From the NCBI GenBank assembly GCA_964245345.1, contig CAXTMS010000059.1, positions 1 to 16,492 of the forward strand: DNA of 16,492 nt, in the 5' to 3' direction. Position numbers and translations under genes: made by a program. This DNA is from Lichenicola sp964245345. GTDB taxonomy: Bacteria > Pseudomonadota > Alphaproteobacteria > Acetobacterales > Acetobacteraceae. The notes beneath the pieces were generated by a model. It was not told where the DNA came from and made no database searches. It worked only from the letters and a program-made list of their open reading frames with translations. This document shows, one piece after another, positions 1-8,791 of this stretch; the first letter of the stretch is position 1; each line of letters opens with the position of its first letter.

Positions 1-50
1 CAGCTGGACTGCCTGCAACGGCACACCCTCAGCCAGATGGGAATATCCAG

Positions 51-502
51 ATGGACTGGGTGATCAAGCCGCATGTCGGCGTCGGAGACCTAGGTTCGGG
101 ATGGATGCCGCCAGTGTGGAAACGCTGCTCGGTTCACGCCCCGAAAGCGAAAGCCGAAGGATGTGGACCTCCTGCGAGTTCCGGACGCTGGGAGGATCCA
201 TGACAGGACACGATGATCGTGGGCTCGGAGACATCGATTTCGGTCGGCGTTCCGGGCCAGGGCTGATCCTTGATGGTCACGACATCTTCGCCGGCGACCC
301 AACGAGGTTCCTGAAGCTCGTATCGGCCACCGATCTCGGGCTCGTGAAGTTTCTCGGCACGATCGTGTCGTACAAGCTCGGGTTGAGCTTCGGCGGCTTT
401 CGTGTCACCGAGAACCCGAAGACGTGGAGCTTGAGCGTGTTCCATGAGGGCATGTGGGATGACGACCGGTTGCGACTTGGCGTGCCGGTGAGGTTCACAT
501 GA
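51..502 (+). pseudogene. Small protein gene with a broken reading frame, function unknown
   Basis: Two frames join into one plausible small protein. The frame opening at ATG 51 reads MDWVIKPHVGVGDL. The frame running to the stop at 502 continues with RFGMDAASVETLLG. The pattern of a G-x-G/L-x-F/L-G-M start followed by a V-x-x-LLG helix is common in small cytosolic bacterial proteins, and restoring one base near 89-94 would rejoin it. The C-terminal half (about 225-495) looks intact, with alternating hydrophobic strands and a conserved-looking FGGFRVTENP-KTWSLSVF stretch. A further irregularity may lie around 165-225, where the fit is poor. A weak purine-rich stretch (gatggga) lies before ATG 51. 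The break may be true decay or a sequencing error. Its place at the cluster edge would allow an immunity-type role, but nothing shows this directly. Confidence 0.5.
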
Positions 503-593
503 CCGGTCCTGGCAGGCCGATATTGTCCGAGCAAGCGGTTCGCGTGGGCGTCCCTCCCGCATCGAGAGTGCATGTCGAGCCGGTCCGCTTCGC

Positions 594-1163
594 ATGAGCG
601 GGTTCGCCCCCTCCTGGCCGCCGCCGCGGATCGAGTCGACCCGCCTGCTGCTGCGCGCGCCCGTGTACGACGACGGCCCCGGCCTGCACGAGGTGCTGGG
701 CGACCCGGAGGTCTGCCGGTTCCTGCCCTACACCGCGATGGCCAGCCTGGCCCTGACCCGCCACGCGATCGCCCTGTGGACCGCAGCGGCCGACACCGGC
801 GTCACGACCTATGCCATCTGCCTGCGGACCGCGATCCATCAGCCGTTCGGCCTGGCGCAGGCGCAGCGCAGGGCAGGCGGCCCGGATGTCGAACTCGGGC
901 TGATGCTGGCGTCCAGGGCGTGGGGCAGGAATTTTGCACGCGAAGCCCTAACCGTCATCTGCATGGCCGCGCCGCCATTGGAGGCGATCCGGCTTTGGGG
1001 CAGCGTGGACGCGGAGAACCGCAAGGCGCTGGCCATGCTGGCAAAGCTCGGGCTCCCCCCGCCGACAAGCGATCCGGCCTCGCGTGTGCATCCGTCGCTC
1101 TCGCCGGACAAGCGCGACTGCCTCCTGTTCGAGTGCCTGCTTCCCCTCCGGACCGGGTCGTGA
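594..1163 (+). CDS. GNAT-family N-acetyltransferase (RimJ/RimL-like)
   Basis: This 189-residue protein has the layout of the RimJ/RimL-type GNAT group, which transfers acetyl from acetyl-CoA to amino groups of proteins or small molecules. The opening strand STRLLLRAP (residues 15-23) is followed by a helix and a short FLPY segment near residue 40. The acetyl-CoA-binding region near residues 99-115 reads VELGLMLASRAWGRNFAREA, where the usual W-G-x-G-x-A loop appears as W-G-R-N-F-A, so the loop is slightly altered. The closing motif SVDAENRKALAMLAKLGL (about 138-155) is typical of the family. The ATG at 594 has no strong ribosome site before it. The gene ends 34 bases before the methyltransferase gene and could be the first member of the same transcript. 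The substrate is unknown and a link to secretion is unproven. Confidence 0.8.
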   Translation: MSGFAPSWPPPRIESTRLLLRAPVYDDGPGLHEVLGDPEVCRFLPYTAMASLALTRHAIALWTAAADTGVTTYAICLRTAIHQPFGLAQAQRRAGGPDVELGLMLASRAWGRNFAREALTVICMAAPPLEAIRLWGSVDAENRKALAMLAKLGLPPPTSDPASRVHPSLSPDKRDCLLFECLLPLRTGS

Positions 1164-1197
1164 TGGCCGGCGCGCGCGTCGACGGCACCGCGCCGGC

Positions 1198-2727
1198 ATG
1201 AGCGGCGCCAACACTTGGCGCGGCTACGTCGCCGACGTGCCCTACACCGCCAACTACCACCCGCAGCAGGCGCCGGGAGCGCTGGAGCTGGCCTGCCTGC
1301 TGAACCGGACCGTGGGCCCGCTCGGCGGACGGGAGGACGACCTCACCTTCGTCGAGCTGGGCTGCGGCCGCGGCCGCACCGCGCTGTGCCTGGCCGCCAG
1401 CAACCCGGGCTGGACCGTGATCGGCCTGGACGTGATGCCGGCGCACGTGGCCGAAGCGCGCGCCCTGGCCGCCGAGGCCGGGATCGGCAACGCGTCGTTC
1501 GTGGAAGCGGACCTGGCCTCGTTCGACCCGTCCGAGCTGCCGGAGATCGACGTGGTCAGCGCGCACGGGGTGTGGAGCTGGGTGGACGACCCGGTGCGGG
1601 CCGGCCTCGTCCGCCTCGTGGCCTCCCGGCTGCGCGCCGGCGGCCTGCTGCACCTGAGCTACAACGCCCTGCCGGGCTGGCAGGGGTCGATCGGGCTGCA
1701 GCGCCTGCTGGTCGAGGCCGGAGACCGCATCGGCGGACGCTCCGACCGGCGGGCGGCAGGCGCGCTGGATCTGGCGCAGGCGCTGCGCGCGGCGGGTGCG
1801 GTGCACCTCGCGGGCGGCCAGCCGTCGGAGCTGATCGACCGTGCGCGGAACGCCTCCGCCGCCTATCTCAGCCACGAGTTCATGAACCGGCATTGGCGCC
1901 CGTGCTTCCACGCCGACGTGCTCGACGCGCTCCGGCCGGCGCGGCTCGACTTCGTCGGCTCGGCCGAGCTGCTGGAGAACTTCCCCGCCCTGATGCTCAC
2001 CCCCGAGCAGCGCGCGGTGTGCGACCGCATTGACGAGCCGCGCCTGGCGGAGCTGACGCGCGACCTGTGCCTCAACCGGGCGCTGCGCAGCGACGTGTTC
2101 GTGCGCGGCGCCCGCACGATGGGCCGCGACGAGCAGGAACGGCGCCTGCGGGCACTCACCCTGTGCCTGCTCCGTCCGCCGGAGGAGGTGGTGTACGCGC
2201 TGAAGATGCCGGGCGGCAACGCGGCGCTGCAGCCGGACTTCTTCCGGCCGGCGGTGCAGCGGCTGGCACACGGGAACTGCCGGGTGGACCAGCTGCTCGA
2301 CGAGACCGCGTCCGGCGGGGGCGGCAGCGCGCTCGATCTGGTCGGGCTGCTGGTCGGTTCCGGGCAGGCGATGGTGGTGTCGCGTCCGGAACAAGCCGGA
2401 CCCGGTGCGGCGGCGTCGCGGCTGAACCGGCTGCTTGCGGCACGCATCCTCGGCGGCGAAACGGTGCAGCTTGCGGGCCTGGCCAGCGTCCGGCTCGGCG
2501 CCGGGATGCCGTCAAGCGCGGACGAGGCGGTGGTGGCGGCTGCCCTCGGGTTGCCCATGGACGCAACCGGTGCGACGGCGGAGGCCGACCGCCTGCTGCG
2601 GAACGCGTTCGCGCCCTCGACGGACCCGGCGCAGGACGCGTTCCGGCAAGGCGCCTCGGCGCTTCGGGCGCGTCGCCTCGCGTCGTGGCAGCGGGCCGGG
2701 CTGGCGGACGCCGATCAGGCGGGATGA
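1198..2727 (+). CDS. SAM-dependent methyltransferase with methyltransferase regulatory domain
   Basis: The 509-residue product begins with a class I SAM-dependent methyltransferase fold. Motif I is VELGCGRGRT (E53-L-G-C-G-R-G59), and the acidic end of strand 2 is D78 in IGLDVM, which should hold the ribose of SAM. A predicted motif follows at VEADLASFD. Past residue about 215 it carries the signature of the methyltransferase regulatory domain (MethyTransf_Reg): YLSHEFMNRHW-P, then DVL-AL-PA-LDFVGSA-LLENF. The C-terminal 150 residues contain a less conserved helical region. ATG 1198 is the only sensible start in this frame because the methyltransferase N-terminal segment TWRGYVADVPYTANYHP begins just after it; the upstream codons translate into Arg-rich noise. 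The substrate is unknown. Its position just upstream of the T6SS regulatory genes on the same strand, separated by 89 bases, suggests it may modify a secretion component or effector, but this is inference. Confidence 0.87.
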   Translation: MSGANTWRGYVADVPYTANYHPQQAPGALELACLLNRTVGPLGGREDDLTFVELGCGRGRTALCLAASNPGWTVIGLDVMPAHVAEARALAAEAGIGNASFVEADLASFDPSELPEIDVVSAHGVWSWVDDPVRAGLVRLVASRLRAGGLLHLSYNALPGWQGSIGLQRLLVEAGDRIGGRSDRRAAGALDLAQALRAAGAVHLAGGQPSELIDRARNASAAYLSHEFMNRHWRPCFHADVLDALRPARLDFVGSAELLENFPALMLTPEQRAVCDRIDEPRLAELTRDLCLNRALRSDVFVRGARTMGRDEQERRLRALTLCLLRPPEEVVYALKMPGGNAALQPDFFRPAVQRLAHGNCRVDQLLDETASGGGGSALDLVGLLVGSGQAMVVSRPEQAGPGAAASRLNRLLAARILGGETVQLAGLASVRLGAGMPSSADEAVVAAALGLPMDATGATAEADRLLRNAFAPSTDPAQDAFRQGASALRARRLASWQRAGLADADQAG

Positions 2728-2816
2728 GACAGGTTCGATAGCGTTCCGGCTTTCCGCTTGTCTCCGGCTCGGCTACACCGGTCCGGCAGCATCATCCATG
2801 CGGATCACGGACCACC

Positions 2817-4109
2817 ATGAGCAGGCAGCACGGTTCCAACGCGGCTCGGATCTCCCGGCACGTCGCCGCGGGCCTGGCCGGGCTCGTTCTTGTGGTGCCG
2901 GTTGCCGCCGCCCGTGCCGACGCATCCGGACCGGCCGCGTCCGTGCTGCTGATCGCCAACTCCGGCTACGCCGCGCTGCCGAAGCTGCCCGGATGCGTGC
3001 CGGCGATGCGGAGCCTGTCCGACCGGCTGCGCGCCAAGGGTGCAAACGTTTCGGAACAGTTCGACGCCGCCGGCCCGTCGCTGCGCGCGGCGATCGGCAG
3101 CTTCGACCTGCACCTGGCCCAGGGGCAGAAGGCGGCGATCGTGTACTGCGGCTACGTGGCGGCCGACGCCGACAAGCTGTTCATCCTGCCCGTGGGAGCG
3201 ACAAGCGTGCAGCCGGCGGACCTGCCGCGGCAGGCGATCATCGCCCGCACCTTGTCGCGCGTGCTGTCCGGGCACGATGCCGTCCTGGTCGCGGAGATGC
3301 ACCCGGCACCCGGCGCGCCGGACCTCGCCAACGCGGTGCAGGGTTTGCGCGAAGCCTCGGCCATGAGCACCTATCTCGACCTGCGCACCGTCGACGGCGC
3401 CGGCTCGCCCCAGATCGACGCGTTTGCCGGCACGGTGGACCGTTCGGCCGGCTGGCCGTACCAGGCAGGAGCCGCAACGGGCACGCAGCAGCCCCAGGCC
3501 ACGGCGTCCGCGAAGCCGGACGCGGCAGCGGGGCCGACAAGGCCGGACGCCACGACCGTGCCGCCGAAACGGGAGAGCGGGTCGACCGGGCCGGCCAGTG
3601 CGGCCGCGCCCGCCGTCCCGGCTGCGGGCGAAACCTCCTCCGCCTCGTCCGGAGCCTCTGCTTCCGGTGCGGCGCCGCCGGCCGTCGAGGCGGCAAAGCC
3701 GGTTCCCGCAACGCCGGTCCCGGCCAGGACCGTCGCGGCGAAGCCGGTTCCGGCCCGGCCGGCGGCGGTCGCGTCCTCCACCGGCACGGCAACGGGAACC
3801 GGCACGCCCAAGCCCGGCCCCTTCAGGTCCGGCACGCCGGATGAGGCCGGCTCTTCCGGGTTTGCGACGCCCAACCAGAAGCGGCCGCAGGTCGCCGCCA
3901 GCGACGCGCTGACGGGATCGCCCAGCATCCGACACCTGCAGGTGTCCCTGTTGGCGCTGGGGTTCTACAACAACAAGATCGACGGCTTCGCGAGCCCGGC
4001 CACGCAGGCCGCGGTGCGGGCCTACCAGAAATCCCTCAAGCATCCGGAAACCGGGTTCCTGACCTACGGGGAAAGCAAGGAGCTGGGAAAGGTCGGCGCA
4101 CGCAGATGA
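2817..4109 (+). CDS. Exported caspase-like (inactive) protein with peptidoglycan-binding domain
   Basis: This 430-residue protein has a signal peptide: basic start, hydrophobic core at residues 16-32 and a likely cut after ARA (residue 34). Residues 42-165 resemble a peptidase C14 caspase-like domain: VLLIANSGYAALPKLPGC, then a helix with D-RLRAKGANV and the strand KAAIVYCGYVAADADKLFIL. In active members the last strand ends in a G-H-G motif; here the place reads C111-G-Y-V114, so the catalytic histidine is missing, and no clear D-x-C motif for the catalytic cysteine follows. Residues 210-350 are a Pro/Ala/Thr-rich linker with repeated AKPVPA units. Residues 370-420 form a PG_binding_1 domain (LQVSLLALGFYNNKIDG, then ATQAAVRAYQ). 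It should sit in the periplasm on the cell wall. Its stop overlaps the start of the haem sensor gene by four bases (ATGA), which suggests translational coupling. Confidence 0.78.
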   Translation: MSRQHGSNAARISRHVAAGLAGLVLVVPVAAARADASGPAASVLLIANSGYAALPKLPGCVPAMRSLSDRLRAKGANVSEQFDAAGPSLRAAIGSFDLHLAQGQKAAIVYCGYVAADADKLFILPVGATSVQPADLPRQAIIARTLSRVLSGHDAVLVAEMHPAPGAPDLANAVQGLREASAMSTYLDLRTVDGAGSPQIDAFAGTVDRSAGWPYQAGAATGTQQPQATASAKPDAAAGPTRPDATTVPPKRESGSTGPASAAAPAVPAAGETSSASSGASASGAAPPAVEAAKPVPATPVPARTVAAKPVPARPAAVASSTGTATGTGTPKPGPFRSGTPDEAGSSGFATPNQKRPQVAASDALTGSPSIRHLQVSLLALGFYNNKIDGFASPATQAAVRAYQKSLKHPETGFLTYGESKELGKVGARR

Positions 4110-4978
4110 GCCTCCGGCTGAAGTTCAACCTCCTGATGCTGGCGACCTTCGCGGTCGGCCTGCTCCTGGCCGCCTTGTTCGTGCACCACGTCAGCGTGGC
4201 CACCGCCACGCGCGCGCAGCTCGACCAGGCGGCGGTGATGATGGGCGAGGCCAACGCCACCATCGCCTACACCAACGACGAGGTGGCGCCGCTGCTGGCC
4301 GAGCAGAGCCGGGTGCAGTTCCTGCCGCAGTCGATCCCGTTCTTCGCCGCGTCGCAAAGCTTCCGCCTGCTGACCAGCCGGTTCCCGGACTACCGGTTCC
4401 ACCAGCCGGCCACCAACCCGACCAACCCGGCCGACCGTCCGGCGACCTGGGAAGCGGCGATCATCCAACGCTTCCGCGACGACGCCGGGCTGCACCGGCT
4501 GGTCAGCGAGCGCGACACCCCGGCCGGCCGGGTGCTGTCCTATTCGGTGCCGATCCGGGTGGACGATCCCGGCTGCTTGTCCTGCCATTCCACGCCGCAG
4601 GCGGCGCCGGCCACCATGCTCGACGTGTACGGCTCGAAGAACGGGTTCGGCTGGCACCTGCACGACATCGTGGGCGCCAGCATCGTGTCGGTGCCGGAAG
4701 CGGCGGCGCTGAGTCGGGCCGGCCACCTGACCGCGGTGACGCTCGGCTGGCTGGTGCTGGCGTTCGCGCTGATGCTCGCGCTGGTCAACCTGCTGCTGCA
4801 CTACGTGATCATCCGGCCGGTGCGCGAGATCACGGGGATCGCCGACAAGGTGAGCCTGGGCGACTTCGCCGTGCCGGAGTTCGCGGTGACGGGCCGCGAC
4901 GAGATCGGCTCGCTCGCCAACTCGTTCAACCGGATGCGTCGCAGCCTCGAGGGCGCGATGAAGATGCTGGACGAGTAG
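4106..4978 (+). CDS. Membrane haem-c sensor: Tll0287-like (DUF3365) domain plus HAMP
   Basis: The 290-residue protein has an N-terminal membrane helix (residues 8-27), a periplasmic domain (30-205), a second helix (208-236) and a cytoplasmic HAMP domain (about 234-288, starting at IIRPVREI and ending at DEIGSLANSFNRM). The periplasmic domain holds C157-L-S-C160-H161, a c-type haem attachment motif, preceded by the strand RVLSYSVPIRVDDPG, which is the arrangement of the Tll0287-like/DUF3365 sensor family. There is no histidine kinase, cyclase or methyl-accepting domain after HAMP; the protein simply ends. The next gene, a Ser/Thr kinase, starts seven bases later with its ribosome site overlapping this stop codon. 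The sensor therefore probably passes its signal to that soluble kinase. Possible inputs are redox state or a small gas ligand on the haem; these follow from the family and are not shown here. Confidence 0.86.
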   Translation: MSLRLKFNLLMLATFAVGLLLAALFVHHVSVATATRAQLDQAAVMMGEANATIAYTNDEVAPLLAEQSRVQFLPQSIPFFAASQSFRLLTSRFPDYRFHQPATNPTNPADRPATWEAAIIQRFRDDAGLHRLVSERDTPAGRVLSYSVPIRVDDPGCLSCHSTPQAAPATMLDVYGSKNGFGWHLHDIVGASIVSVPEAAALSRAGHLTAVTLGWLVLAFALMLALVNLLLHYVIIRPVREITGIADKVSLGDFAVPEFAVTGRDEIGSLANSFNRMRRSLEGAMKMLDE

Positions 4979-4981
4979 GAG
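4977..4981 (+). promoter_or_regulatory. Ribosome binding site of the kinase gene
   Basis: AGGAG overlaps the TAG stop of the haem sensor (4976-4978) and lies four bases before ATG 4986. It fixes the kinase start and implies that the two proteins are made from one transcript in a coupled way. Confidence 0.75.
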
Positions 4982-4985
4982 CCGG

Positions 4986-6671
<1,686 letters not shown>

Positions 6672-6758
6672 CCCTTCGCCCGGTTGGCAAGACGCCACGC
6701 CGGGTGGCATGGTCGCATACCGGAACGAAACCGTCGCAGCAGGGGAACACCATCGACG

Positions 6759-7070
6759 ATGTCCGGCGGACAGCTCCAGGCCCTGCCGCTGCCTTTCCCG
6801 CCGCGCCACGCTCCGTCCTTGCCGACCGGGGACGGCAGCGGGCTGCACGGTGTCAGGCGGCACGGCACCGGAAGCGTCAGCCAGTTGTTCGAGGCCAGGC
6901 TCGCGGTGGTGTCGTCCGGGCGCGGCATCGACCCGAACACGCCGGCGTGCCAACCGGTGGGCTCCGCCATGCGCGAGCAGCCGCACGGCGACCGGTTCAT
7001 CGACGGCCTGGTCGCGCCCGCCCGTGTGTCCGCGGCACCCTGCGCGCCGCCCGAACGAAAGGCTGTCTGA
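6759..7070 (+). CDS. Small protein of unknown function between kinase and tagH
   Basis: A 103-residue reading frame fills most of the gap between the kinase and tagH. Its TGA overlaps the tagH ATG by one base (TGATG), which is typical of coupled genes. The first 40 residues are rich in Pro and Gly (LQALPLPFPPRHAPSLP), followed by a more structured stretch LFEARLAVVSSGRGIDPN and GDRFIDGLV. There is no signal peptide and no clear membrane helix. A purine-rich AGGGGA lies 12 bases before the ATG, a long spacing; a TTG at 6684 in the same frame is an alternative start. I do not recognise the family. Its place inside the operon, flanked by the kinase and its likely FHA target, is the main reason to believe it is a gene. 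Confidence 0.5.
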   Translation: MSGGQLQALPLPFPPRHAPSLPTGDGSGLHGVRRHGTGSVSQLFEARLAVVSSGRGIDPNTPACQPVGSAMREQPHGDRFIDGLVAPARVSAAPCAPPERKAV

Positions 7071-8677
7071 TGCTGACCCTCAGTATCCTGCGCTGTCCCG
7101 ACGGGGTGCCGTCGGAAACGCGCCACGTGTCCGGCGGCGAGTTCACCATCGGGCGCGACACGCGCAACGATTGGGTGCTGCCGGACCCGGACCGATACCT
7201 GTCCAAGCGCCACTGCGTGCTGGGCTTCGGCCCGACCGGCTGGCAGATCTCCGACACCAGCACCAACGGCACCTACCTCAACCACGAGATCGAGCCGCTC
7301 CGCGGCACCCCGCGGGCGCTGCGCGACGGCGACCGCATCCTGATGGGCGCCTACGAGATGGAAGTGTCGCTGCACGGCGACGAGGAGCGGCTGGTGGAGC
7401 CGGCCGCGAGCCACAGCCGGCCGATGCCCTCGTCCCATACCGAGGATCGGCTGGTGGGCGACCCGTTCCCGTCCGCGACGCACGATCCGCTCGGGATGTC
7501 GGCCGGCGGGGTCGGGCTGCCGTCCCGCTTCGACCCGCTGGCCGCGTCGGACGAGGCCGACTCGGCGCCGGTGATGCACGACGGCGGGCTGATGGACGCG
7601 GCCTATCGTCCACCCCGCCCGGCCGACCTGCTGCCGGACGACTGGGACGTGGAGGAGGAGCCGCCGGCGGCGCCGGCCCGCGCGCCCGAGCCGCCGCACG
7701 CCGAACACCCCCATCCCGTGGCGCCGTTCCCGGAGCCGCCGGTTCCGGTGCCGCCGCTCGCCAGCCGGGCGATCCCGGCGGACGTGCTGCCGGCGCAGGC
7801 CGATCCCGTTCAGCCAGCCGCCGCACCGCCAAGCCCGGCGCAGGACGTCGCGTCGCCGCCGCTTGCCTCGCTGGAGCCGTCGCCCTTTCTTGTTGACCTG
7901 GAGCCGGTGCCGGACGCGCCGCCGCGTCACCCGCCAGAGCGGCTGCCCGAGCCGCTGCCCGAGCCGTCGACGCAGCCGCTTCCGGAGCCCGCGACCACGG
8001 TTCCGGCCGCCGCCGCGCTCCCTCCCGTGCCGCCGGCAGCCGTCCTAGCCGGACCGCCGGACGGAGCGGCGGAGGACGGATCCTTTGCCGCCTTTCTCCA
8101 CGGCGCCGCGGTGCCGCCGCCACCCGGTGGCGTGTCCCGCGACCGGTCGACCGCCACCCTCCACGCCCTCGGCGGCGCTTTCCGGGCGGTGGTGCACGGG
8201 CTGCGCCAGATCATGATCGCGCGCGCCTCCATCAAGGGCGAGTTCCGCATCGAGCAGACCACCATACGCGCCGCCGGCAACAACCCGCTCAAGTTCTCCG
8301 CCGACGACGACGACGCCCTGGCCGCGCTGCTCAACCTCGGCCGTCGCAGCGACGTGTCGCCGGAAGCCGCGATCGCCGACGCGCTGGAGGACATGCGCCT
8401 GCACGAGGTGGCGATGATGGCGGCGATGCAGGACGCGGTGCGCGAGCTGATGGCCCGGCTGGAGCCCGGGCGGCTGCTGGACGGGGTGGGCAACCGGCCC
8501 AGCGACGTGATCCCGGGCTGGCGACGGGCGCGCGCCTGGCTCGGCTTCGAGACCCTGCACCGGCAGGTGGTGGACGCCCTGTCCGACGACTTCGACAGCG
8601 TGTTCGGCAAGGCGTTCGCGCGCGCCTACGAGCGGGCCATGGCGGACGCGCAGCGCGGCCAGGGTCGAAACGATTGA
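7070..8677 (+). CDS. tagH: T6SS forkhead-associated protein TagH/Fha
   Basis: The 535-residue protein opens with a forkhead-associated domain that binds phosphothreonine: G28-R29, then S45-K-R-H48, then T65-N-G-T68, all the key FHA loop residues in the right order and spacing. A long Pro/Glu/Ala linker (about 110-350) includes a short LPEP repeat (nucleotides about 7940-7990). From about residue 355 the C-terminal domain of the T6SS TagH/VasC group follows, with recognisable FRAVVHGLRQIMIARASIKGEF written here as two parts (FRAVVHGLRQ, then LMARASIKGEF-like), NNPLKFS, and a closing FGKAFARAYE. ATG 7070 is preceded by AAAGG and matches the FHA start. It acts in the cytoplasm at the T6SS envelope complex, where Fha proteins read a kinase-made phosphothreonine mark. 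It is followed by a 114-base gap before tssK. Confidence 0.93.
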   Translation: MLTLSILRCPDGVPSETRHVSGGEFTIGRDTRNDWVLPDPDRYLSKRHCVLGFGPTGWQISDTSTNGTYLNHEIEPLRGTPRALRDGDRILMGAYEMEVSLHGDEERLVEPAASHSRPMPSSHTEDRLVGDPFPSATHDPLGMSAGGVGLPSRFDPLAASDEADSAPVMHDGGLMDAAYRPPRPADLLPDDWDVEEEPPAAPARAPEPPHAEHPHPVAPFPEPPVPVPPLASRAIPADVLPAQADPVQPAAAPPSPAQDVASPPLASLEPSPFLVDLEPVPDAPPRHPPERLPEPLPEPSTQPLPEPATTVPAAAALPPVPPAAVLAGPPDGAAEDGSFAAFLHGAAVPPPPGGVSRDRSTATLHALGGAFRAVVHGLRQIMIARASIKGEFRIEQTTIRAAGNNPLKFSADDDDALAALLNLGRRSDVSPEAAIADALEDMRLHEVAMMAAMQDAVRELMARLEPGRLLDGVGNRPSDVIPGWRRARAWLGFETLHRQVVDALSDDFDSVFGKAFARAYERAMADAQRGQGRND

Positions 8678-8710
8678 TGCCGGAGGACGCGTGCGGGCGT
8701 CGCTTTCGCC

Positions 8711-8730
8711 GTTGCGAAGTATTATCGTGA
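8711..8730 (+). promoter_or_regulatory. A+T-rich patch upstream of tssK, possible internal promoter
   Basis: Inside the 114-base gap between tagH and tssK, the stretch gttgcgaagtattatcgtga stands out from surroundings that are almost entirely G and C. TATTAT (8719-8724) resembles a -10 box, but no convincing -35 hexamer lies 16-18 bases before it. This gap is where tssJ would normally be encoded; no reading frame of useful size is present. Confidence 0.25.
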
Positions 8731-8779
8731 CCGAAACGAGATCGACCGGCGCCGCGTCGGCTGCGCGCCGCGGCCTCCC

Positions 8780-8784
8780 AGGAG
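8780..8784 (+). promoter_or_regulatory. Ribosome binding site that fixes the TTG start of tssK
   Basis: AGGAG stands seven bases before a TTG at 8792. The TssK family begins with M-S-W-x-N-x-V-x-W, which matches the codons from this TTG, so the unusual start codon is well supported. Confidence 0.8.
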
Positions 8785-8791
8785 AACGGCG

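Noticed and set aside
1084..1197. Upstream extension of the methyltransferase
   Set aside because: It lies inside the acetyltransferase gene and reads as Arg/Ser-rich noise.
7940..7990. Short repeats that might be a CRISPR or a DNA-level repeat
   Set aside because: They are an in-frame LPEP protein repeat in the TagH linker, with no regular spacers.
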